A stretch of DNA of 64,000 bases, from assembly GCA_040757595.1 (NCBI GenBank), contig JBFLWP010000002.1, positions 167,832 through 231,831 on the forward strand, written 5' to 3'. The translations under genes were made by a program, and so were the position numbers. Source of the stretch: Nitrospirota bacterium (GTDB taxonomy: Bacteria > Nitrospirota > Nitrospiria > Nitrospirales > Nitrospiraceae). Positions 22,495 to 31,613 of the stretch are shown piece after piece. The notes under the pieces were generated by a model. It was not told the origin of the DNA, ran no database searches, and saw only the letters and a program-made list of their open reading frames with translations. Numbering within the stretch: position 1 is the stretch's first letter; each line of letters begins with the position of its first letter.

Positions 22495-23319
22495 ATGGCT
22501 GACCAGCCGAGTCTCATCGCGGGCATCATCAAGAAAGGCATCGCCGGGGTCGTGATCGGCGGGGTCCTGGTCGGGGCCGCCAAGGCCCTGGCGTTTCCGC
22601 CCGTCTTCCAGGTCATGTTCTTCATCTACGCCATGCTGGGCGCGGCGGTCTTCATCCTCCTCGACGCGCCCACCGTCAAGCCGATGGGCGGCGCCAAAGC
22701 GATCGCCGCGCTCCTGGTGTTCTATCTCGTGATCTCCGGCGTTTATATCGGCGGAGCCTCGCTCCTGCCCCAGTACGATCCGGAGGACGAGAAGGGGAAG
22801 ATCGAGAAGCTTCTGAAGGCCAAGCGGGCGGCGACCGAGCAGGGCAAGGCCGAAGAGTTGATCGCCAGGGCCAAGGCCCTGACCGAGAAGACCGAGGCGC
22901 TCATGGCGCGGCTGCAGGCGGTCGGGGGGCCGGTGGCGGAAGCGCCGGCGGCGGACGGCGCCAAGCCGGCCGTGGCGGCTGCGGGGGCGCCGACCGGCGA
23001 CCTGGTCGCCCTGGGCAAGGAGCAATGGAACCTTCAGGAATGCTACAACTGCCACAAGCTGTTCGGCGAGGGCGGCAAGAAGCGGGGGCCGGAGCTCGAC
23101 AACATCGGCAACCTGCTGAAGCCCGAGGAGCTCAAGCAGAAGATCCTGGATCCCCAGAGCTGGATGGCGGAAGGCTTCGAAAAGGAATACGAGAAGAAGA
23201 AGATGCCGGACAAGTACAAGGAGCTCATGGAGGAGAAAGAAGTCGAGGCGCTGGTGGCGTTCCTCTCCACGCTCAAGAATCCGGCCGTCAACACGCCGAA
23301 ACCGATCAAGAAGAAGTGA
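22495..23319 (+). CDS. Membrane-anchored monoheme cytochrome c
   Basis: The ATG at 22495 gives 274 residues. Three hydrophobic helices (about 10-30, 34-54 and 62-84) precede a charged coiled-coil segment (95-145), an A/P linker and a cytochrome c domain with CYNCH at 183-187; the end is very lysine-rich. Topology places the heme domain in the periplasm. The start MADQPS resembles that of the gene at 25452 (MADQPS), a hint of shared ancestry or assembly. Its stop is followed within two bases by the Rieske gene, so the genes are coupled and the proteins probably belong to one complex. Confidence 0.85.
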   Translation: MADQPSLIAGIIKKGIAGVVIGGVLVGAAKALAFPPVFQVMFFIYAMLGAAVFILLDAPTVKPMGGAKAIAALLVFYLVISGVYIGGASLLPQYDPEDEKGKIEKLLKAKRAATEQGKAEELIARAKALTEKTEALMARLQAVGGPVAEAPAADGAKPAVAAAGAPTGDLVALGKEQWNLQECYNCHKLFGEGGKKRGPELDNIGNLLKPEELKQKILDPQSWMAEGFEKEYEKKKMPDKYKELMEEKEVEALVAFLSTLKNPAVNTPKPIKKK

Positions 23320-23320
23320 C

Positions 23321-24259
23321 ATGCAGCAGCCCAAGCTGAAAGCTAAGGTCCGCTGCACCGACCGGGAGGTCGGCGAGGTGACGCGCGTCATCGTCGATCC
23401 CCTCTCCCGCGAGATCAGCCACATCGTCGTGGGAGATGGAGCCGGTGCGCCGGAGCGGCAGGTCCCGATGTCGCAGGTCCAGGCGGTGACGGACGGCGCC
23501 GTGCAGCTCCGCGCCGCCTCCAGCGAGCTGGAACAGTTCCCGGCGCTGAAGCGGGACGACTACGTGACGGTCCACGAGGTGGAGATCGCGCACCTGGAGG
23601 AGCACCTGCACGTGGAGCCGGGCGAGGTGCTGGTGCCGGTGCCCGAGCTCGAAAAGAGCATCAAGCGCCGGACGTTCTTCACGAACTTCACGCACGCGAT
23701 CGGCGCCCTCATGACGCTCCCGCTCGCGTTCCCGGTCCTCCGCTACCTCATGAAGCCGATGTACGCGCCGTTCGACAACAACTGGATCAAGATCGGCAAC
23801 GTGAGCAAGATCAAGACCGAGGACGTGGGGGTGCAGTTCAAGTTCAAGAAGAAGGTCAAGGAAGCCTTCATGCCCGAGGCCGAGATCGACAAGAACGTCT
23901 GGATCCTCAAGGCCTCTCCCGCGGTCATGGCGGAGGTTTACAAGGGCAAGGACATGGACTTCCACGACTCCGCCGGGAAGCTCGTCTGGAGCAACAAGCA
24001 GACGGTGCCCTACATCGCCTATTCCGGGAAGTGTCCGCACCTCGGCTGCGGCTACAAGTGGCGGTCGCACAAGGTGCTCGGCCAGGTGTTCCTGTGCCCG
24101 TGCCACCTCAGCATCTACAACGCGAGCGGCAAGGTCCTGGACGGCCCGGCTCCGCGTCCGCTGGACGCCCTGCCGATCCGGGTGGCGGCCAACGGGGACA
24201 TCGAGATCATTGACATGGAATACAAGGCCGGGACCAAGGCCCAGGTCCGCATCGTCTGA
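23321..24259 (+). CDS. Rieske iron-sulfur protein with N-terminal PRC-barrel
   Basis: The 312 residues contain, unusually, an N-terminal PRC-barrel-like domain (about 5-90: VGEVTRVIVDPLSREISHIVVGD), then a membrane anchor (about 121-145) and a Rieske domain. The [2Fe-2S] ligands are visible: C238-P-H240-LGC243 and C259-P-C261-H262. In bc1/b6f complexes this subunit takes an electron from quinol and passes it to a c-type cytochrome. The anchor follows a cytoplasmic PRC domain, so the Rieske domain faces the periplasm. The gene for cytochrome b follows after 15 bases. The Rieske call is certain; the PRC part is judged by pattern. Confidence 0.92.
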   Translation: MQQPKLKAKVRCTDREVGEVTRVIVDPLSREISHIVVGDGAGAPERQVPMSQVQAVTDGAVQLRAASSELEQFPALKRDDYVTVHEVEIAHLEEHLHVEPGEVLVPVPELEKSIKRRTFFTNFTHAIGALMTLPLAFPVLRYLMKPMYAPFDNNWIKIGNVSKIKTEDVGVQFKFKKKVKEAFMPEAEIDKNVWILKASPAVMAEVYKGKDMDFHDSAGKLVWSNKQTVPYIAYSGKCPHLGCGYKWRSHKVLGQVFLCPCHLSIYNASGKVLDGPAPRPLDALPIRVAANGDIEIIDMEYKAGTKAQVRIV

Positions 24260-24274
24260 GGGGCGGATCGCGTC

Positions 24275-25369
24275 ATGAACGGACAACCGACCGCGCTGGA
24301 AAAGATCATCGCCTTCGTCGACGAGCGGGTTGGGCTCAAGACCATCCAGGCCAAGATGCTCAACGAGCCGGTGCCGGGGGGCTCCCGCTGGGCCTACGTG
24401 TTCGGCTCGGTCCTGCTCTTCATCTTCATCATGCAGGCTGTGACGGGCATCCTGCTGATGTTCTATTACGTTCCGAGCGCCGACCACGCCTACGCCAGCA
24501 CCCAGTACATCATCCATGAGGTAGACTACGGCTGGTTCATCCTGAGCTACCACTTCTGGGGCTCCTCGGCGATGGTCGTGATGGTGTTCGCCCACATGTC
24601 GCAGGTGTTTTTGTGGGGGGCCTACAAGAAGCCGCGGGAGATGATCTGGCTGGTCGGGCTGGCCCTCTTCGGCATCGTGATGGGCTTCGGCTTCACCGGG
24701 TACCTGCTGCCCTGGGACCAGCGGGCCTACTGGGCGACCACCGTGGGCGTCGAGATCATGGACAAGACGCCGGTCGTCGGGGATTTCATGGCCCGGTTCC
24801 TCAAGGGCGGGCCGACGCCGGGTCAGATGACGCTGAGCCGCTTTTTCGTGATCCACGTGATGATCCTGCCGGCGGCTCTGATGGGGCTCGCGGGATTGCA
24901 CCTGTTCCTGTTCCGGAAGGCGGGTCCCGCCGGGCCGTTCCGCGGGAGCCACGAGGAGCTCAAGGCCAAGACCGATTATTTCTTCCCGCGGCAGGTCTGG
25001 AAGGACATCGTCGCGATGGGAGCCGTGTTCCTCACGATCTGCAGCCTGGCTTTCGTCGAGCCGGTCGTGCTGCTGGAGGAGGCGACCCCGGACCCCGGCG
25101 AGTACCATCCGGAGCCGGAATGGTATTTCCTGTTCCTCTTCCAGATGCTCCGGCTCAAGATCTTCGCCGGCGAGTTCGGACAGTTCCTGGGCGCGGTGGC
25201 CATTCCGGGCGCCTTCATGCTGTTCCTGGCCGCGCTGCCCTTCATTGATCGGAGCCCGGAGCGGAATATTTTCAAGCGGCCGGTCGCCCTCGTGGGCTGG
25301 CTGATCGTCATGGCCGGCATCCTCGTGTTCACGGTATCGGCCATCATCAATCGGGAATTTCTAGATTAA
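24275..25369 (+). CDS. Cytochrome b of a bc1/b6f-type complex
   Basis: The 364-residue protein has about eight membrane helices. The N-terminal half carries paired heme-b histidines (SYHFWGSS and FAHMSQVF in one helix region, then VIHVMILPA and GLHLFLF), GYLLPWDQRAYWA, and the quinol-site motif PEPEWYFLFLFQMLR, equivalent to PEWY of cytochrome b/subunit IV. The length is between b6 and full cytochrome b, suggesting a fused but shortened form. Together with the upstream Rieske gene it forms the quinol-oxidising core. A spacer of word repeats separates it from the next gene. Confidence 0.93.
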   Translation: MNGQPTALEKIIAFVDERVGLKTIQAKMLNEPVPGGSRWAYVFGSVLLFIFIMQAVTGILLMFYYVPSADHAYASTQYIIHEVDYGWFILSYHFWGSSAMVVMVFAHMSQVFLWGAYKKPREMIWLVGLALFGIVMGFGFTGYLLPWDQRAYWATTVGVEIMDKTPVVGDFMARFLKGGPTPGQMTLSRFFVIHVMILPAALMGLAGLHLFLFRKAGPAGPFRGSHEELKAKTDYFFPRQVWKDIVAMGAVFLTICSLAFVEPVVLLEEATPDPGEYHPEPEWYFLFLFQMLRLKIFAGEFGQFLGAVAIPGAFMLFLAALPFIDRSPERNIFKRPVALVGWLIVMAGILVFTVSAIINREFLD

Positions 25370-25445
25370 GTGATGAATGGTGAGCGCTGAATGCTGAACG
25401 AGGGACGCTCTTCATTCATCATTTGTCGTTCTGCATTCATCGTTG
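25370..25445. repeat. Operon-spacer word-repeat hairpin
   Basis: GTGATGAATGGTGAGCGCTG on one side and ATTCATCATTTGTCGTTC on the other form an imperfect hairpin occupying the entire gap between cytochrome b and the next gene. Confidence 0.55.
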
Positions 25446-25451
25446 GTTAGC

Positions 25452-26417
25452 ATGGCTGATCAGCCCTCGACCATCTCGCCCGTGAAGCTGGGGCTCGCCG
25501 TCGCCTGGCCGGCTTTCTGGACCGGCGTTCCCGCCAAGTTCGTCGTCGTCCTGCTGCTTCTGGCGGCCGGCCTCCACCCTTGGGAGATGCCCGGCCTCGC
25601 GTTCCTCCTGCTCCTCTCGATTCCCGTGGACATCTGGGCCACGGGGCTCAGCGCCAGGACGGTGTTCCTGGAGCGGCTGCGGGTGAACCCGCAACCCTCG
25701 CTCGGCCTCACGCTCTGGTGGCAAGGGGCCGCCTTCAGCGCGGTCTATCTGCCGATCGCCTACGTGGTCGAAACGCAGACGGCGGGCCTCGCCAAGGGGA
25801 TCACCGAGAAGATCATGGAGATCGAAATCCTCAAGAGCCTGCCGGTCGCGGAGCGGATCGGGATCGACCTGACGATGTGGGGCAGCGTCGCGGCGGTCAT
25901 GCTGCTGGTGCTGATCCTCGCGTGGCTGTCCATTTTCGGATGGATCGTCCGGCGGCAGGCCATCCTCGCGGCCCCCTCGGACGCCTCCTACCAGGCTTTG
26001 GTCAGGCAGTGGGACCTGAGCCGGGTTCCGGCGGATCAGCCGCTGCTGCTCACGGCCTTCACGGCGACCGGCGTCCTGCTGATCGTTCTGTTCTGGGGCT
26101 TCCTGCCGGCCACGACCCCGCACCCGCACGAGCTGTACAAGAAGGAGGCGCCCAAGCCGGTGCACCAGCTCAAGCCGGTCGAAGCCCTGCAGAAGAGCGA
26201 GAAGCTGCTGGCCCAGGCTGAGGCGACGGTCCAGTCGCTGGAGGAGAAGGCCAAGGAAGAGGAGACCAAAGGCAAGGGAAAAGGCAAGGCCAAGGACCAG
26301 TCCAAGGGGGCGGCGGGGAAGAACGGGGCCGGCGCGAAGGTCGAGCCGGCCAAGGCCGCTGCCGCCGCCAGGCCGGATCACGCCGACGCGCACGCGGCCG
26401 ACGGGCACAAGCACTGA
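25452..26417 (+). CDS. Membrane protein of the respiratory locus
   Basis: The ATG at 25452 gives 321 residues. Five or six hydrophobic helices lie within 1-210, including AVWPAFWTGVPAKFVVVLLL near the start and LTAFTATGVLLIVLFWGFL near 200. A long charged, coiled-coil and K/A-rich tail (225-321) follows and ends in a His-rich cluster (HADAHAADGHKH) that could bind metal. No family is recognised. The gene is coupled to the second bd-like gene, 11 bases downstream, so it is probably an accessory subunit of the same complex. Confidence 0.7.
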   Translation: MADQPSTISPVKLGLAVAWPAFWTGVPAKFVVVLLLLAAGLHPWEMPGLAFLLLLSIPVDIWATGLSARTVFLERLRVNPQPSLGLTLWWQGAAFSAVYLPIAYVVETQTAGLAKGITEKIMEIEILKSLPVAERIGIDLTMWGSVAAVMLLVLILAWLSIFGWIVRRQAILAAPSDASYQALVRQWDLSRVPADQPLLLTAFTATGVLLIVLFWGFLPATTPHPHELYKKEAPKPVHQLKPVEALQKSEKLLAQAEATVQSLEEKAKEEETKGKGKGKAKDQSKGAAGKNGAGAKVEPAKAAAAARPDHADAHAADGHKH

Positions 26418-26428
26418 AGGGGAGAGCC

Positions 26429-28279
26429 ATGAGGAACCACGAACATCATCCGAAGCGGACCGGTTTCTTCCACGGTCGGGGCTCGGTGCTCGCCGGACTG
26501 CTCGTGCTGACGGCCCTGGCTTTCCTGCCCGGCCTGGGGCTGGCTCAGGACGCGACCAGCGCCGCCCAGAGCGTCGCCTACCGGGACATTCCCGGCTTGG
26601 GCAGCCGGAACGTCGTCTGGGTCATCGCCCAGTTGCACCTGTTGCTGGCCGGCTTCGTCCTCGGCGTCCCGATCTTCGCCTGGCTTTGCGAGATCGTCGG
26701 CTGGAAGACCGGCGACAAGCGCTACGACAAGCTCGCGAAGGAGTTCACCAAGCTGCTGACCTCCTCCTACGCGACCACGGCGCTCTTCGGCGGCATCCTC
26801 CTGTTCCTGCTGATCGGCTTCTACCCGAAGCTGATGGCGTACCTGACCGACATCTTCTTCCCGTCCTTCATCGTCTACTGCCTCCTCTTCCTGCTCGAGA
26901 CCGCGACCCTGTACCTCTACTGGTACGGGTGGGACGCGATGCAGGACGGGGGGATGAAATCCCTGCACCTGTTCCTCGGGTTCCTGCTGAACGTCTTCGC
27001 CTTCTTCATCATGATCGTGCCGAACTCCTGGGCCACCTTCCAGGCCAGCCCGGTCGTGATCTCGGAGGGGACCGAAATCCAGCGGGCCTGGGCCGCCACG
27101 TGGAATCCGACCTGGTGGCCGGTCAACATCCACCGGCTGATCGCGAACGTCGTGCTGGGCGGCTACATCTGCGGCGCGTATGCGGGCATCCGGTACCTCT
27201 CGGCCAAGAGCCCGGAGGAGCGCGACCACTACGACTGGATGGGCTACGTGGGGAACTTCATCGGCGTGTTCGGGCTGCTCCCGCTGCCGTTCGCCGGCTA
27301 CTGGCTGATGCGCGAGATCTACCAGTACAACCAGCAGATGGGCATCACGCTGATGGGCGGCTTCCTCTCCTGGCTGTTCATCCTGCAGGCGATGCTGATC
27401 GGGGTCCTGTTCCTGGGCTCGAACTACTACTTCTGGCTCGGCATCACGCACCGGATTCCGGGAGCGGAAGTGAAGTACAAGCGGCCGATCATGGCCATGC
27501 TGGTGATCCTGCTCCTCTGCCTGGGAGTCTGGATGACGCCCCACTCGCTGGTGGCCAGCCTGGAGGAGGCGCGGAAGATGGGCGGCACCCACCATCCGCT
27601 GCTCGGCGTCTTCGGCGTCATGTCGGCCAAGATGACCGTGGCCAACCTCATGATCCTGGTCACGTTCATGAGCTTCATCATGTACTGGCGGGCCGGCAAG
27701 CAGGAGACGGCCACCTGGGCCAAGGTGGCCAAAGCCATCATGGGCGGCGTGCTCGGCGTCGCGGCCGTCGTCGTGATCGTGCTCGGCGTCTGGGGCTATT
27801 TCGTCCCGGCCATCGTGCGGATCAACTACTTCTCGGTCGCGCAGGTGCTGATCGTGCTGTTCGTCATGCTGACGATCACCCCGCTGACGGCGCTGTTGCT
27901 GCGCAGCGCGAAGACGACGACCGAGATGGTCTGGGGCCGCATGCCGCCGCGCTCCGCCTACGCGCTCGTGCTGAACGCGGTCATGGTCATCCTGCTCATG
28001 ACCCTGATGGGCTACGCGCGGTCCTCGTCGCGGGTGCACTGGCACATCTACGGCGTGATGCGCGACTCCTCGCAGTACGCCTACTCCCCGGCCCTTGGCT
28101 ACGCCGCGGCCTTCATGTCGCTGAACACGTTCCTGTTCTGCATGCTCGTGGCGTTCATCTTCTGGGTGGCGACGATGGGCGACAAGGCCAAGGCGGGAGG
28201 GACCGAGGGCAAGGCCAAGGTGCCGGCCGGGGCGGTGCCGGCGATGGCGGGCGGCTCACCGGCGCTGGACAAGGAGTAG
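26429..28279 (+). CDS. Cytochrome bd-like oxidase subunit I (copy 2)
   Basis: The 616-residue paralogue of the product at 20672 has a signal-like segment (18-40), about 14 helices, and the CydA-type heme ligands at the same places: H70 in VIAQLHLLLAGF and H235 in WPVNIHRLIAN. It differs in the loops and has further histidines near the C-terminal half (VHWHIYG). No cydB gene is present. A GGGGAGAGCC ribosome-binding site precedes the ATG. Having two different bd-like subunits in one locus with a Rieske/b pair suggests one large composite complex or alternative modules. Confidence 0.85.
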   Translation: MRNHEHHPKRTGFFHGRGSVLAGLLVLTALAFLPGLGLAQDATSAAQSVAYRDIPGLGSRNVVWVIAQLHLLLAGFVLGVPIFAWLCEIVGWKTGDKRYDKLAKEFTKLLTSSYATTALFGGILLFLLIGFYPKLMAYLTDIFFPSFIVYCLLFLLETATLYLYWYGWDAMQDGGMKSLHLFLGFLLNVFAFFIMIVPNSWATFQASPVVISEGTEIQRAWAATWNPTWWPVNIHRLIANVVLGGYICGAYAGIRYLSAKSPEERDHYDWMGYVGNFIGVFGLLPLPFAGYWLMREIYQYNQQMGITLMGGFLSWLFILQAMLIGVLFLGSNYYFWLGITHRIPGAEVKYKRPIMAMLVILLLCLGVWMTPHSLVASLEEARKMGGTHHPLLGVFGVMSAKMTVANLMILVTFMSFIMYWRAGKQETATWAKVAKAIMGGVLGVAAVVVIVLGVWGYFVPAIVRINYFSVAQVLIVLFVMLTITPLTALLLRSAKTTTEMVWGRMPPRSAYALVLNAVMVILLMTLMGYARSSSRVHWHIYGVMRDSSQYAYSPALGYAAAFMSLNTFLFCMLVAFIFWVATMGDKAKAGGTEGKAKVPAGAVPAMAGGSPALDKE

Positions 28280-28309
28280 CTGACAGCTTCTCAGCTTTCG
28301 AGAGGGCTT

Positions 28310-28933
28310 ATGAGCGAAGTCGCGTTACTTCAGGTGATCGGGCTCTGCATCGTCGGCATCGGAGTCGCGATCCTGCTGTTCATCCAGGCCCGGTTCGTGC
28401 GGGTCGTCGGGTTCGTGGTCATCGTGCTCGGCATCTTCGCGCTGGTCGCGCTGGGCGTTCCCCAGATGGCGTCGCTGCCGCCGGCCGAAGAGAAGTTCGA
28501 CGTGGCCAGCATCAAGACCGCGGCGGACATGGCGGCGATCGGCCAGAAGATCTTCTTCAGCAAAGGGCAGTGCGCCCTCTGCCATTCGATCGGTCCCAGC
28601 GAGTCGGCCCGCTGCCCGGACCTGAAGGGAATCGGCGCCAAGCTGACGCGCGAGTTCATCTACGAAAGCCTGACGCAGCCCCAGGCCTACATTTATCTCG
28701 ACTTCCGGCACGAAGGGCCGCCGAAGGAGTACCCGGCGCGGATGCCCTACATCAACAAGAACCCGATCGGGCTGACGAAGAACGAGATTCTCTCCGTGAT
28801 CGCGTTCCTCCAGCAGATGAGCGGGGAGCCGATCACGGTGAGCCCGTCGGAGATCGAGCAGGCCGGCTCGCCGGCGCAGCCGGCCGCGCAGCCGCAGAAA
28901 GTGGCGGCGCTGATTCCCGCCCACGGCCGGTGA
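28310..28933 (+). CDS. Membrane-anchored monoheme cytochrome c
   Basis: The 207-residue protein has two N-terminal membrane helices (8-27 and 30-50) and a periplasmic cytochrome c domain with CALCH at 88-92. Extra residues include a further Cys (ARCPDLKG) and ARMPYINKNPIG with a likely Met ligand. The C-terminal tail is A/P/Q-rich. It lies 30 bases behind the bd-like gene and 19 before the next cytochrome gene. The domain resembles small cytochromes c attached to oxidase complexes. It is probably the electron entry or exit of the bd-like subunit. Confidence 0.86.
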   Translation: MSEVALLQVIGLCIVGIGVAILLFIQARFVRVVGFVVIVLGIFALVALGVPQMASLPPAEEKFDVASIKTAADMAAIGQKIFFSKGQCALCHSIGPSESARCPDLKGIGAKLTREFIYESLTQPQAYIYLDFRHEGPPKEYPARMPYINKNPIGLTKNEILSVIAFLQQMSGEPITVSPSEIEQAGSPAQPAAQPQKVAALIPAHGR

Positions 28934-28952
28934 GATCCTCGGGAAGGAAGGG

Positions 28953-29681
28953 ATGGAGGGTATGAAAGGCGGACTCCTGCTCAAAGGCACGATCTTCACC
29001 GTCGTCATCTACCTGCTCCTGAAGTTCGGGCTCCCGCTGTTCACCGCGCCGCTGCCGGCCAGCCTGATCTTCCTCTATTTGGCCCTGACGGTCACGGGCA
29101 TCGTGATCTTCGCCACGCTCAGCGGTCAGTCCATGGACGCGTTCCTGGGGCCCATCTTCCGGTTCCTGAGCGGGGAAGGGCAGCGCGGCGCGATGCAGGG
29201 CGCGCGGATGGCCGTGCTGGTGCTGTTCCCGCTGCTGGTCGGGTACCAGACGTATGCGAGCACGATGCCGAGCGACCAGCCTCCGGCCGAGAACCGCACG
29301 ATCCACCCGGCGCCGCCTGGCGAGTTCGTGGGCCTGTCGAATCCGGTGCCAAACACGCCGGAGAACGTCATGACCGGCAAGGGGCTGTACGCCGCCTTCT
29401 GCTCGCCCTGCCACGGGGGCAATTTCGACGGGAAGGGGCCGGCCGCGCGGGGCTTCAACCCGCCGCCAGCGAACTTCTCCGATCCGACCACGATCGCCAT
29501 GCTCCAGGAGAGCTACCTGTTCTGGCGCATCAAGAAGGGCGGGGTCGGACTCCCGATCGAAGGCATGCCCTGGAAGTCGGCCATGCCGCGCTGGGAGGTG
29601 GAGCTGCCGGACGAGTGGATCTGGAAGATCATCATGGGCGAGTACGACGGCGCCCATCAGAAGCCGCGCACCTGGGAATAA
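28953..29681 (+). CDS. Membrane-anchored monoheme cytochrome c
   Basis: The 242-residue protein has three hydrophobic helices in its first 100 residues (10-30, 34-54 and 83-100), then a periplasmic cytochrome c domain with CSPCH at 150-154 and the Met region GMPWKSAMPRW. The domain resembles that of the first cytochrome of this locus, including the 'SYLFWRIKKGG' segment that corresponds to 'SVWFWRISEGV' there. The ATG follows GGAAGGAAGGG. It is part of the continuous plus-strand respiratory run. Confidence 0.86.
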   Translation: MEGMKGGLLLKGTIFTVVIYLLLKFGLPLFTAPLPASLIFLYLALTVTGIVIFATLSGQSMDAFLGPIFRFLSGEGQRGAMQGARMAVLVLFPLLVGYQTYASTMPSDQPPAENRTIHPAPPGEFVGLSNPVPNTPENVMTGKGLYAAFCSPCHGGNFDGKGPAARGFNPPPANFSDPTTIAMLQESYLFWRIKKGGVGLPIEGMPWKSAMPRWEVELPDEWIWKIIMGEYDGAHQKPRTWE

Positions 29682-29724
29682 TCGGTTGCGGGCGAGGGGC
29701 CAGGGGCGAGGGAGGAGGAGCAGC

Positions 29725-30564
29725 GTGAAGCAGCCTGGGAAAAGAGCGGGACTAGGACGAGTGTTGATCCTTTCGCTGGCTGGATTCGTGCCTCTCGCCT
29801 CGGGCCTCGTGCCTCTCGCCCATGCCCAGGAGAGCGTCGTCGTGCGGGCTCCGATGGTCAAGGGCGACCTGCCGGGCGAAGACCCGACCGCGGCCGCCTG
29901 GAACGCGGCGCCTGCCGCCGAGTTCCCGATGTCCCCGCAGGTCCACTGGCCGAACCGGATCCAGGAAGTCACGGTCAAGTCGGTGAAGGTGCGGGCCCTG
30001 CACGACGGCCAGCGCCTGGCCGTCCTGCTGGAATACGAAGACCCGGCGCAGGACCCGGACGATGCGGCGGCGCTGGAGTTCATGGTGGGGGACAAGAAGG
30101 CGCACTTCGCCCACGGGCAGCCGATGGCGCAGGTCGAAGGCGGCCCGGTGAACATCTGGTTCTGGAAGAACAAGGACGCCACGGTGCTGGACATGACCGC
30201 CCAGGGCTTCGGCACCCTCAAGACCCAGGAGCAGCAGGACGTCAGGGGCAAGGGGGTCTATCAGAACGGCTCCTGGCGGGTGGTGTTTTCGCGGAGCCTG
30301 ACGACGGCGGACGCGCAGTACGACACGCAGTTCAAGCCGGGTGACTTCATCAACATCGCGTTCGCGGTGTGGGACGGGAAAAAGCTGGAGAGCGGCGATC
30401 TGAAGGAGAAGGGTTCGCAGAAGGCCGTCTCTTCCTGGTGGTACTTCCGCCTGGAGCCGCCGCCGGACTATTCCGCTTACTATTACGCGGCCTTGGCCGT
30501 CGGTCTGGCCCTGGGAGTCCAGTTCGTGATCATCCGGAAGCTGAAGAAAGGGACGACCACATGA
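29725..30564 (+). CDS. Heme-b-binding gamma-subunit-like protein (ethylbenzene dehydrogenase type)
   Basis: The GTG at 29725 follows GGGAGGAGGAG and gives 279 residues with a signal ending AHA (about 35). The body (40-245) has the pattern of the DMSO-reductase/ethylbenzene-dehydrogenase gamma family (VRAPMVKGDLPGEDPTAAAWNAAPAAEFPM, VKVRALHDGQRLAVLLEYED, then WWYFRLEP). These domains bind one heme b and pass electrons between molybdoenzymes or complexes. A C-terminal helix (YYYAALAVGLALGVQFVII) anchors it, with the domain in the periplasm. In Nitrospira, related proteins are candidate gamma subunits of nitrite oxidoreductase, but no nxr genes are here. The stop overlaps the next ATG (ATGA). 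Confidence 0.8.
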   Translation: MKQPGKRAGLGRVLILSLAGFVPLASGLVPLAHAQESVVVRAPMVKGDLPGEDPTAAAWNAAPAAEFPMSPQVHWPNRIQEVTVKSVKVRALHDGQRLAVLLEYEDPAQDPDDAAALEFMVGDKKAHFAHGQPMAQVEGGPVNIWFWKNKDATVLDMTAQGFGTLKTQEQQDVRGKGVYQNGSWRVVFSRSLTTADAQYDTQFKPGDFINIAFAVWDGKKLESGDLKEKGSQKAVSSWWYFRLEPPPDYSAYYYAALAVGLALGVQFVIIRKLKKGTTT

Positions 30565-31592
30565 GGGGGGCCGCACAGCAGGGGGCGACAAGGGGCGTGC
30601 ACCGGCTTGCGCTCGCCGCGGCGCTCGTGGGCGTCGCGGCCGCCGTCGGAGGGGCGGGCTGCGCCCTTTTCCAGAGCGAGCAGGTGACCAAGGGGCAGAA
30701 GCTGTACGCGCACTACTGCATGCACTGTCACGGCGAGCACGGCCGCCAGAACGAGGGCTACAACTGGGCGCAGATGCCGGACCCGCGCCCCAAGGACCTC
30801 TCGAACAAGAGCGAGATGTCCACGTTCAAGGACGAGGACATCTTCAACACGGTCTCCCGCGACATGAAGGACACGACCCCCGAGATCGGCGACAAGATCG
30901 GGGACGACGAGTTCGCCGTGCCGACGATGCCGACCTTCAAGTACACGTTGTCCGAGGAGGAGATCTGGGCGATCGTGGCCTACGTCCGGACCCTGCACGG
31001 CATGAAGCTGGAGTTCAACGTGGAGGGCCGGAAGAAGGAGCTGCAGGACCAGCTTCAAGCGGCCCAGCAAAAGTTCGACCAGGCCAAGCAGGCGCTCGAA
31101 GCGGCGGAGAAGAAGGCGCAGGAGGAGGCGGACAAGAAGGGCGCCGAGGTGGACGAGGCCGCGACGGCCAAGGAGCAGGAGGCTCTCGGGGCCGCGTCCA
31201 AGGAGTTGGAAGCGGCGAAGACCGCGGCGGGCAACTTCTCCTCCCGGCCCAAGTTCGCGGCCGTCCCGCGGCCGGACCTGGCGATGGCTCAGGACCAGTC
31301 CGCGAAACAGGCGGAGCTCGGCAAGCGGCTCTACACGAACAAGTACGGCTGCAACGCCTGCCACCGGGTCGGGGAAGAAGGGGGCGTCGTGGGGCCGGCG
31401 CTGGACCGGGCCGGCTTCCGCCTGAACGCCACCTGGGTGTACCGCTGGATCAAGTACCCCCAGGCCATGAAGCCGGAAACCCGCATGCCCAACCTCGGCA
31501 TCAGCGACGAAGACGCCAAGGCCCTCGCGGCCTACCTGAGCATGCTGCGCGCGCCGAAGCCGGAGAAGCCGATCGAAAAAGCGGCTGGCTGA
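30561..31592 (+). CDS. Diheme cytochrome c lipoprotein
   Basis: The ATG at 30561 overlaps the previous stop and gives 343 residues. A lipoprotein signal ends at VGGAGC. Two cytochrome c domains follow, with CMHCH at 53-57 and CNACH at 264-268, separated by a long A/K/E coiled coil (about 155-225). Met ligands are likely in VPTMPTFKYT and TRMPNLGI. It is anchored in a membrane facing the periplasm. The rigid coiled coil would hold the two hemes apart, as in an electron bridge. It is the last redox gene of the locus. Confidence 0.86.
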   Translation: MRGAAQQGATRGVHRLALAAALVGVAAAVGGAGCALFQSEQVTKGQKLYAHYCMHCHGEHGRQNEGYNWAQMPDPRPKDLSNKSEMSTFKDEDIFNTVSRDMKDTTPEIGDKIGDDEFAVPTMPTFKYTLSEEEIWAIVAYVRTLHGMKLEFNVEGRKKELQDQLQAAQQKFDQAKQALEAAEKKAQEEADKKGAEVDEAATAKEQEALGAASKELEAAKTAAGNFSSRPKFAAVPRPDLAMAQDQSAKQAELGKRLYTNKYGCNACHRVGEEGGVVGPALDRAGFRLNATWVYRWIKYPQAMKPETRMPNLGISDEDAKALAAYLSMLRAPKPEKPIEKAAG

Positions 31593-31613
31593 GACGCCGC
31601 ACAGGAGGGACCC

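Noticed and set aside
26378..28045. Minus-strand open frame of 555 codons opposite the second bd-like gene
   Set aside because: Same reasoning: shadow composition and a conserved gene on the other strand.
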